Shown here: positions 25,919-32,518 of the stretch, piece by piece
Layout: each line of letters begins with the position of its first letter
Numbering within the stretch: position 1 is the first letter of the stretch
Assembly: GCA_025350465.1 (NCBI GenBank)
Contig: JANXXU010000016.1
Span: 86,309-150,308 of the forward strand
DNA from: Alphaproteobacteria bacterium
GTDB lineage: Bacteria; Pseudomonadota; Alphaproteobacteria; Micropepsales; Micropepsaceae
Length of the DNA: 64,000 nucleotides
Direction: 5' to 3'
Translations under genes and position numbers: made by a program
The notes under the pieces: model-generated
Database searches by the model: none
Told to the model about the DNA's origin: nothing
The model's input: only the letters and a program-made list of their open reading frames with translations

Positions 25919-27381
25919 AAGCGAATCTGCAGTTCCTGAGCCAGGCCGATGTCGCGTCGGTTCAGGCGGCACTCGACGACCCCAACCGCGATCCCTCCGC
26001 TCTCGCGCGCACCATCCTCAACGCCGCGCCCGCCGATCAGCTCGCCGCGTTGCGCGATCTCAAAGCGCGCTACGGGGCCTATGCGCCGAGCGTGCTGCAG
26101 CAAATCGATCGTTTCTTCGCCCCGCAACTGCGCGAAGCCGCCGCACAACCCTCTGACCTCGCCGGCGAACTCGTCTGGCGCCGAGCCGTCGCTGATGCAG
26201 GGCCGAGTGGTCCAATGCCCAACTTGACTCAGATGCGCGACGCGCGCTTCCAACTAACTGGCAAGACATTGGCGAGCGGGCAGGGCGACGGCCCCATTCA
26301 AGAGGCCACGGCCACACGGACGACATCGACCGATGCGAATTCACGAAACAGCCCGGCGCAGGAACCGCCACCAGAGGATGGTCCAGTCGCACTGCCGCGC
26401 GAAAAGCCGCCTGTACAGCCGCACGACCAAACCGACGTCATTCTTGGCCGCCTCTATTCCCGCAACAATCGATATTTTCACATTCCGATTAATCCGCTCA
26501 CCGGCCGTGAAGATCCCACGATTGTGAAAGGGCTTGAAACGCTTGCTCGCGATTTCGATGGCACCGATCTTGGCCTTGGCGCGTTGCGGCCCGACGAGAG
26601 TTGGCTCAAGTCGATACGCCAGGGCGGATCGTTCGCCGATGATCCGAACATGCGCGGTCTTATCGTGCTCGATGCGAACGGCTCGCCGGTCACTGCCTTT
26701 CGAAAGAAAGTTATTGTCACATGGGATGAACTCTTCGCGCGCGGCGAGTTTGCGAAGATGCAGGAGGAAAACGCGTGGCCGCCGTCAAAGCCGACCGGCA
26801 TGCAAATTCGTTGGGGCGCTCCGACGCAAACTGCCAATTTGCCGCCCGATTGGCGAGCCGCCCAAGAAAAATTTCGCCTGGGCGACGGAAGCCCCGCGAT
26901 CATTGACCCGAGGGCGTGGGGAGTGGGTGAAGACGCCGATGTGTTTGCAAACGTGGCGCAGGCCGCCGCCGATGGACAACCTGGTTACAAACCTACGCTG
27001 CCAAATGCGATTCAGAGAGCGCTGGCCACCGGCAGGCCACAATTTGTAGAGCTAACACTGCCAGTCGAGCCCTCTTACAGTTCGGCCCGTGGCAAGGTCT
27101 TGGGTTTCTACTCGATGGTTGTCCGGGGTGTCGTCACCATTCGTGACGGCCGATACTTGATTCTAGGTCAAGGCGCAGTGGAGGATACAGGCGCTTTCAA
27201 CTATGACGTGGATAATCTTGAGCATCGGAGCTTGGGCGGAAATGCACTTCTCATTGGTGCGCACGTTGTTCCAGACCCCACGTCCCAGTTTACTGTTCCC
27301 ATTGGTATGCCAGGTACTGAATTCTGGATTGCAGGCAACCGGTCGGCGGCGGTACGCGTTTGGGGAACGCTTCCACGCTGA
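25919..27381 (+). pseudogene. Silent cassette: carrier fragment plus colicin-M-like module
   Basis: An open frame follows the preceding TGA but has no start until TTG 26,050. It begins at the ANLQFL codons of the carrier, has an in-frame internal deletion joined at SALART, rejoins at ILNAAPADQL and ends the carrier at LVWRRAVADAG. After a linker the C-terminal domain shows YSSARGKVLGFYSMVVRG, FNYDVDNLEHRSLGG and TEFWIAGN. The spacing Y-D-x5-H-R equals the colicin M active-site set (Tyr228, Asp229, His235, Arg236), implying lipid II hydrolysis; the Asp226 position is Phe here. Two anchored small proteins follow. Confidence 0.6.
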
Positions 27382-27401
27382 CAGGCAGTAGAGGCAAGAC
27401 G

Positions 27402-27758
27402 GTGTTGCGCAGCTTCGTGATCGTCGTGGTCGTAGCCATCTTGGCACTGACCGCAAAGGCTTACGATGATCGGATGGTCTCGAGTTGCGAGGCGCGTGAC
27501 TTTGCGACACGTGAGCGCGATGCAAGACAGATGCTCGTCCACGACTGGACAAAAAGCCACCGCCCAAACGACAAAACTGCGCTCCCCGACGACATCCAGC
27601 CCTCGCAACTGCTCTCAGAAGAGCCGCCACTGGGGTGGGTAGCGTTGTACACGCCCGCGTCCGGAGGTGTTGCGTTCCTGATTTCCTATGATCGCTACTG
27701 CAATATGACCGTTAGGAGTCAGTCGTGCCTTGGCCGATTTTGTCCCTTCATCCCTTGA
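27402..27758 (+). CDS. Membrane-anchored small protein, candidate colicin-M-type immunity (paralogue 1)
   Basis: A 118-residue protein: an N-terminal hydrophobic segment (FVIVVVVAILALTAKAYDD) and an exported domain with WTKSHRPNDKTALPDDI, SGGVAF and four Cys. It resembles the next gene along its whole length. Size and topology match those known for the colicin M immunity protein Cmi, an anchored periplasmic protein of similar length, but no sequence relation to Cmi is claimed. GTG 27,402 has GAGG seven nt upstream. It starts 20 bp after the colicin-M-like module. Confidence 0.55.
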   Translation: MLRSFVIVVVVAILALTAKAYDDRMVSSCEARDFATRERDARQMLVHDWTKSHRPNDKTALPDDIQPSQLLSEEPPLGWVALYTPASGGVAFLISYDRYCNMTVRSQSCLGRFCPFIP

Positions 27759-27830
27759 CGCAAATCAACGAGACGGCAGCGATACCGATTTGGGGCGCTT
27801 CCCCACTGAAAATATGTTGAGGGCGGGGCT

Positions 27831-28193
27831 GTGAAACGAGCCCTGTTGGTCGTGGCCGTCCTTGCCGCGCTGGCGCTGAGTGCAAAGTTCTGGGATGACT
27901 GGACGATTGCCGCCTGCAACGCGCGTAGCACGCAAGAGATGGAAAACTATTCACGCGACTGGATCGTCCACCACTGGACGAAGCGCCAACGGCCCAACGA
28001 CCGATCTGCGCTGCCCAACGATATTACCGCCGCACAATTGGTTCTTGTACCGGAAGCCTCGCCGATTACGGGTTACTCGTTCCATACGGATGTCTCAGGC
28101 GGTGTCGCCTTCTATGTCTGGGTCAATGACCATTGCAACATCAGAGTGGAAGCCGAACCTTGCGGGGTTGGCCAATGCAACTTCCCGTCCTGA
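27831..28193 (+). CDS. Membrane-anchored small protein, candidate immunity (paralogue 2)
   Basis: A 120-residue paralogue of the preceding protein. The shared pattern is LALSAK..DD, C.AR, WTK..RPND..ALP.DI, SGGVAF and D.CN..V....C....C. The N-terminal hydrophobic segment should anchor it in the inner membrane with the rest in the periplasm. Tandem duplication of an immunity gene would broaden protection. GTG 27,831 was chosen as the only start before the anchor. Confidence 0.55.
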   Translation: MKRALLVVAVLAALALSAKFWDDWTIAACNARSTQEMENYSRDWIVHHWTKRQRPNDRSALPNDITAAQLVLVPEASPITGYSFHTDVSGGVAFYVWVNDHCNIRVEAEPCGVGQCNFPS

Positions 28194-28204
28194 GGAGATG
28201 TATT

Positions 28205-28335
28205 GCGAGGTGCCTGCGAACGTACGCGCCGCACCCTGGGCCAAAAGCAGCCGCTACTCCATAAGGGTTCAGCCTCTGGGCGGTGCGCTGCCGGGGCAGG
28301 GGCTTTTCTTCGCCCACACTCGTCCGAGGGACTAA
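28205..28335 (+). pseudogene. Chimeric relic: carrier fragment joined to candidate-immunity fragment
   Basis: 28,212-28,260 encodes ANVRAAPWAK, matching carrier copy 3 (DANVRAAPWDQK). 28,268-28,330 encodes QPLGGALPGQGLFFAHT, matching the exported protein at 18,976 (CQPLRDALPGQGLFFART). The two pieces are never adjacent in intact genes, so this is recombination debris. Confidence 0.65.
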
Positions 28336-28434
28336 TGCGCCCGTGCGCGAAAGCGTTCGGATAACGCATCGTGGCCCCGCCGCGGCGCGCGCGAGTCCGC
28401 TTCGCTCTCACTCTCACTTTCCAAGGAAAAACCC

Positions 28435-28704
28435 ATGAGCGAAACGTGCGCCACATGCGCGACGTGCCGGCATTGGTGCGGCGAGAGGGTGATGTTCGCA
28501 GCGCGCGAGCATCGCAGTTGCCGCGGCGGTCTGCCGATGCTGCTGCCCGAACTGCGCGCCCTACCGGCGAAATTCGAGACCGAGTTCGGCCTCTGGCGCG
28601 GCGCCTGGCTATTCACTGCGAGCGATGAAGGGTGCGCCCATCACTCGCCATTAGACGATCGCACCGCAACCCGCGTCGACATCGGCGCAGTCACAATCGA
28701 ATAG
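28435..28704 (+). CDS. Small Cys-rich phage-region protein
   Basis: An 89-residue protein beginning MSETCATCATCRHWCG, with closely spaced CxxC motifs suggesting metal binding, then a short helical part (LLPELRALPAKFETEFGLWRG). Its last residues (DIGAVTIE) resemble those of the following protein (EVGAATIE). AAGGA lies 8 nt before the ATG. A decayed copy of its start lies at 23,040. Function unknown. Confidence 0.6.
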   Translation: MSETCATCATCRHWCGERVMFAAREHRSCRGGLPMLLPELRALPAKFETEFGLWRGAWLFTASDEGCAHHSPLDDRTATRVDIGAVTIE

Positions 28705-28714
28705 GAGAAGAAGC

Positions 28715-29029
28715 ATGACAGACGTACCCTTCGGCAAGAAATTGCGCATTCCCTTTGTCTTCAAGGACGCGAGCGGCGCGGTCGCCAAAGTCGACGGCGC
28801 GCCGTCGATCGCAACCACCTTCGGCAGCGTCGTCGAGACCGTGCAAGCGGGCGACGGCTGGTCGGCGTTGATCGATCCGGCGGGCGTGGGCGCGGGCTCG
28901 GTGACGGGCTCCGCCGACGTCGACCTCGGCGCCGGCGTCAAGCCGCTCGCCTTCGCGCTCGGCGACTTCACCGCACTCGCCTCGCCCGAGGCCGCGGCCG
29001 TCGAAGTCGGCGCAGCGACGATCGAATAA
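28715..29029 (+). CDS. Small beta-rich phage-region protein
   Basis: A 104-residue protein, Ala/Val/Gly-rich and predicted beta (KLRIPFVFKDASGAVAKVDGAPS, GSVTGSADVDLGAG), in the style of Ig-like phage decoration proteins. AGGAG precedes the ATG. It starts 10 bp after the Cys-rich gene and shares its final GA(V/A)TIE residues. No defined family. Confidence 0.55.
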   Translation: MTDVPFGKKLRIPFVFKDASGAVAKVDGAPSIATTFGSVVETVQAGDGWSALIDPAGVGAGSVTGSADVDLGAGVKPLAFALGDFTALASPEAAAVEVGAATIE

Positions 29030-29107
29030 AGCCGCTTTCGAATTGCTATCATTGCGGGGCTGCGAGGCTCCGCCTTTTCTCTCGTCTCTCAGGAAAAAGG
29101 TGTTCCT

Positions 29108-29461
29108 ATGCAGCAGACCTCAAAGCCTTGGTATGAATCCATTACGGTGTGGGGCGTTGCCGTCGCGCTGCTCGCCACGATCGGTCAGTTCGTCGGCTTT
29201 TCCATCTCCGCTGACGTTCAGGCGCAAGCTGTCGACGCGGCCTCGAAGCTTGCGACAGCAATCGCCACGAAAGATTGGGTGACTGTCATTTCAGGCGTTG
29301 GGCAAACCGCTGGGCTAGTAATGGCGCTATTCGGTCGCAATCAAGCTTCTCAGCCAGTGCATTTCTTGGCGCCCTTCAGGGCTGCAGCTGATGGGCTTGC
29401 GTCTGCCAATTCAAGTGATCAGGCGTCGCCGACGCCCGCATCGGCGAAGCCTGCGCCGTGA
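29108..29461 (+). CDS. Holin-like membrane protein
   Basis: A 117-residue protein with two hydrophobic segments (ITVWGVAVALLATIGQFVGF and TVISGVGQTAGLVMALFG) separated by a short amphipathic region, then a Pro/Ala-rich tail. Placement directly before the spanin pair supports a holin role. Its stop overlaps the next start (GTGA), so translation is probably coupled. Confidence 0.6.
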   Translation: MQQTSKPWYESITVWGVAVALLATIGQFVGFSISADVQAQAVDAASKLATAIATKDWVTVISGVGQTAGLVMALFGRNQASQPVHFLAPFRAAADGLASANSSDQASPTPASAKPAP

Positions 29462-29847
29462 TCAGTGTTCCCCTCTGGGTACGGCTCACGCTGTGGGCCG
29501 TACTTCTTCTCGGCGGCGCCTGGCGCGGCTGGAAGGTCGAGTCATGGCGCGAAGGCGCGGCGCGCGCGGTGGTCTTGCGCGCCGCGCTCGACGGCGAGCG
29601 CCAAGCACGCGCGCAAAGCGAAGCCGCGCGCCTCAAGCTCGCCGCCGATCTGGCGCGAGGCTCAGCCGCCGTTCACACGCAAATCAAGGAGGTGATCAAA
29701 CATGTCCCGCTTCTCGTCCATGATTTGCGCGAGTGCGATTTGTCTGACGAGCTTGTCGGCGTGCTCAACCGCGCGCGAGGCTACGACATGCCCGGCCCCG
29801 GACGGCCAGCTGCTGCTCCCCCCGCCAAACCTGCCGCGCCTCCCTGA
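29458..29847 (+). CDS. Rz-like inner-membrane spanin
   Basis: A 129-residue protein with one N-terminal membrane helix (WVRLTLWAVLLLGGAW) and a long helical, Ala/Arg/Glu-rich periplasmic region (ARAQSEAARLKLAADLARGS) typical of i-spanins, ending in a Pro-rich tail. In phage lysis it spans the periplasm to the outer-membrane partner. The partner gene starts inside it in another frame. GTG start overlaps the holin-like stop by 4 nt. Confidence 0.72.
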   Translation: MISVPLWVRLTLWAVLLLGGAWRGWKVESWREGAARAVVLRAALDGERQARAQSEAARLKLAADLARGSAAVHTQIKEVIKHVPLLVHDLRECDLSDELVGVLNRARGYDMPGPGRPAAAPPAKPAAPP

Positions 29848-30004
29848 CGGCCCGATGAGCCAGCAAGACGCGGTGACCGCATGGCTCAACGACACCGAAC
29901 TCTTCCGCATCCAACAACTAAGCTACGCCCAGCTCCAACAATGGGGTAGGGACGAATGCGGTTGGCCGGTTGAATTTCGATTACAAAGCGGGCCCTCGAC
30001 GTAG
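29702..30004 (+). CDS. Rz1-like outer-membrane spanin lipoprotein
   Basis: A 100-residue lipoprotein embedded partly within the Rz-like gene in a different frame. A signal peptide ends in the lipobox LSAC, followed by a Pro-rich segment (PPPNLPRLPDGP), both hallmarks of o-spanins. The extension beyond the Rz gene (VTAWLNDTELFRIQQLSYAQLQQW) is longer than in lambda Rz1. Together with Rz it would fuse inner and outer membranes at lysis. Confidence 0.72.
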   Translation: MSRFSSMICASAICLTSLSACSTAREATTCPAPDGQLLLPPPNLPRLPDGPMSQQDAVTAWLNDTELFRIQQLSYAQLQQWGRDECGWPVEFRLQSGPST

Positions 30005-30039
30005 AGCACAGCGATGCTAGGCGTGATACTAATCAACAC

Positions 30040-30885
30040 ATGGACCATCCAGCGCTTCGAGCTCTTCCGCAAATATCGGCAGCTGTCGTCGCGCTTTCCG
30101 TTGGGCTCGGCTCCTCCTATGCAATCGGATATTTTCTAGTCTTGGATCTAAAATTCCTATCGCTGCTAGGTGTAAACGATCTCGTTCGATTGGCACTGCA
30201 GGCGCTCCCGTTCGCTGCGCTCATGCTGGCGGCAAGCTATGAACTGCTGATCGAACTTACTTGGGTTCAAAGGAAGCCACCGTCTCACGACGGCGCAAAG
30301 GTCCAAACTGAATCTCGCCGCCAGTTGCTACGACTAAGCTCTGTCTTGGGACTGGTTTGGATGTTCTTCGCCGCGTTTCTTGCGAGCCGCAGTGGGTTGC
30401 CCTCTCTCCTATTTGTCACGGGTCTACTCATTACTGTGATCGTCTATTTTCTAAAAAGCATAGAGGAAAATACGGGCTCGGCGACAAATATGGTGACGCC
30501 CATATACCTGTCCGCTGTCTCATTCTGTTTCTTTGTTGCGGGTTTTGGAGCGTCAGCAGCCCTTGCCGAACTTGAGGAAGTGCCAGGATCGTATTGCTTT
30601 GCTTTCGCCGGCTCGACGGACACAAGAATCGGCGCTTTGTTCTTTCGCTCCGACAGTGGCTATTTGCTGTCGCTTGATGAGGAAATTGTGAAGGGGCAGC
30701 GCGTTGTAACATTTTTCCCGACCGAGAAGGTGTCGAAGATTTGTCGCTATTTGCATGAGCAGCCGTCGCCTGCAGAACTAATTTGGCGATCGCACACAGG
30801 ACTGCCCGCGGCGCCCGCATCAGTAAAATCCGCGCAACCGCCCGCGGTGTCCGCACCGGCAAAGCCCGCGCAAGCGCCGCATTGA
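30040..30885 (+). CDS. Four-helix membrane protein of unknown function
   Basis: A 281-residue protein with about four membrane segments (ISAAVVALSVGLGSSYAIGYF, ALQALPFAALMLAASYELL, VLGLVWMFFAAFLASRSGL, SLLFVTGLLITVIVYFL, and YLSAVSFCFFVAGFGASAALA), an exported C-terminal domain and a Pro/Ala tail. No ribosome-binding site is clear. It could be a phage-borne accessory or membrane immunity gene. AT-richer than neighbours. Confidence 0.55.
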   Translation: MDHPALRALPQISAAVVALSVGLGSSYAIGYFLVLDLKFLSLLGVNDLVRLALQALPFAALMLAASYELLIELTWVQRKPPSHDGAKVQTESRRQLLRLSSVLGLVWMFFAAFLASRSGLPSLLFVTGLLITVIVYFLKSIEENTGSATNMVTPIYLSAVSFCFFVAGFGASAALAELEEVPGSYCFAFAGSTDTRIGALFFRSDSGYLLSLDEEIVKGQRVVTFFPTEKVSKICRYLHEQPSPAELIWRSHTGLPAAPASVKSAQPPAVSAPAKPAQAPH

Positions 30886-31543
30886 TCAATGCTTCACTTT
30901 GGGTACGGCGTCACAAAGGTGCAGTCCTCGCTGGTTGCGTCAGCCGTGTCGCGCCACGCCACGCCGATGTTTGCTGGCACGCGGCCTCGCAGTTACTTAG
31001 TTCGAACGAAGCAGGGTCTGGTGCGGCCGGTTGCTGCACGTAGGGAAACACATTCGATGACCGAATAGAAAGAATTGGCAATGCTCCTGTCCCAAAGCTT
31101 GCACGGAATTCACTTGCCGTAGAGGTGCCAGTCAGGTTGGCCGGCAAAGCTTGGCCTCCAGCGGCGTCTGCTTGAAACGGCAACGGATCTGCATTCAATG
31201 ATGGTGGCAGTTGCCATACGTGACCTAAGTCACGAACGCCGCGCCGCGGACCTCGCGACACGAGAGGCCTTGGTGCCATGCAATCTGAGGGGTGTATGCG
31301 AAGAGCGCCAGTCGGTGGATAACTTCAAGAAAGGCTATCCGTCGCAATCATGCGGTTTGGGACTGAAAAAACGTGCATTCGTTACCATCTAATGAAGAAC
31401 GAAAGTCTGCAGAATCGCAAGCGTTTGGTAACGGATAGGCAACAATACTGAGCGGCCGAGTCTGTCCCATGTGTCAAGCGCACGACGTGCCTAAATTATT
31501 CTACAAGGGGCGGTGACAGGGGCAAGCTGGAGGTGTAGACACC
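30886..31543. other. Gene-poor stretch at the right side of the phage region
   Basis: About 660 bp. A 122-codon minus-strand frame (30,911-31,279) crosses it, Pro/Ala-rich with FELSNCEAACQQTSAWRG, but lacks a ribosome-binding site and known domain. Nothing else is supported; it may contain decayed genes. Confidence 0.35.
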
Positions 31544-31612
31544 ATGGCTCGCAAACCGCGCGCCCGTTCGGGCAAGTCCTCAGACAGCGCAAACAAGAAT
31601 AGGGGAGACCGA

Positions 31613-31954
31613 ATGTCAGGAATACCCCAACCAACACAATATACACCGGCGTCATCTGATCCAAATTTCCCCCAGTCGACTTCCGCCAGCCATTTATCAG
31701 GGTCACCCCCGGCGATCGGCGCGCTAAGGTCGAACTCGGGTCACCACATCGACGGCGCCAATTTTTGGCGCCCAGTTGTCATCACGTTATCCATCGTCAT
31801 GATCGTCGCAATCGCCACAGTCTACGGGCCGATCAGAATTTTTCGTCTATTTTCGCCGGAGACTCGGTCGTTTTTGAACGAGGCGATCATGGTAGCCAGC
31901 GTTATTTTTGCGGGTCTTTCAATCACCCTCATGTTTTCGCATTCCAAGAAATAG
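31613..31954 (+). CDS. Two-helix membrane protein
   Basis: A 113-residue protein with a Ser/Pro-rich soluble N-terminus and two membrane helices (WRPVVITLSIVMIVAIATVYG and AIMVASVIFAGLSITLMFS). ATG 31,613 has GGGGAGA 5 nt upstream; an in-frame ATG at 31,544, with GGAGG, would add 23 basic residues. It is followed three bp later by another membrane protein gene, so they form an operon. Function unknown. Confidence 0.55.
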   Translation: MSGIPQPTQYTPASSDPNFPQSTSASHLSGSPPAIGALRSNSGHHIDGANFWRPVVITLSIVMIVAIATVYGPIRIFRLFSPETRSFLNEAIMVASVIFAGLSITLMFSHSKK

Positions 31955-31957
31955 TTC

Positions 31958-32284
31958 ATGCTTAGATTGGCAGCGCTAAGCTGGGCGGGCTACCTGATAT
32001 TCCTGTTTGGGATTTGCCTTGTCGGGTTTGGCTTTGGGGCGCGCCTAGAGTTGGAAGAATTCGGTTGTCACGACACAATTAAGGCCTTGGCATTTGGGTT
32101 TGGTCTATTATCGGCAATCTTCTGGATTCTGTCTGCCTCAAGTGTGAACGACCCGCGCGAGCCGTTGAGCGATCCTACGGTCATGTGGCGTCATTTCAAT
32201 CGCGCTGTCACTGCGGCCTATGCAAACTTTTTTGCTGCGCTCTTCTCCGCTCTCACTGTTGTATTCGCCGGACCACCGGTATGA
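31958..32284 (+). CDS. Three-helix membrane protein
   Basis: A 108-residue protein with hydrophobic segments LAALSWAGYLIFLFGICLVGFGFG, IKALAFGFGLLSAIFWILSA and AYANFFAALFSALTVVFA. It overlaps no neighbour and starts 3 bp after the preceding membrane protein gene. No family recognised. It is the last gene with accessory-like composition before the host CrtI-like gene. Confidence 0.55.
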   Translation: MLRLAALSWAGYLIFLFGICLVGFGFGARLELEEFGCHDTIKALAFGFGLLSAIFWILSASSVNDPREPLSDPTVMWRHFNRAVTAAYANFFAALFSALTVVFAGPPV

Positions 32285-32518
32285 AGCGCGAGGCGCTCGA
32301 TGCTGCGCACGCGACACCTGTCGAGGCACTGTCGAGCGGCGCCTGGTTGAACATGAGGATCAGTCCGGCGGTCAAACCTGTGAGGGCACTGATGGCCGCG
32401 TGCCTGCGCATGGCTCTTGCAGCGAGCGCCGGGCAACGTGGGTTGACGCCCACCCAATAGGGCACGCGCTAGTAATCTGTTGGCGCCCACCCGTCAGGGC
32501 GCACGAGAGGCGACCACG

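Noticed and set aside
32281..32460. 59-codon frame overlapping the stop of the preceding membrane protein gene
   Set aside because: The ATG overlaps by 4 nt, which is suggestive, but there is no domain and the sequence includes hairpin-forming repeats; not enough support.
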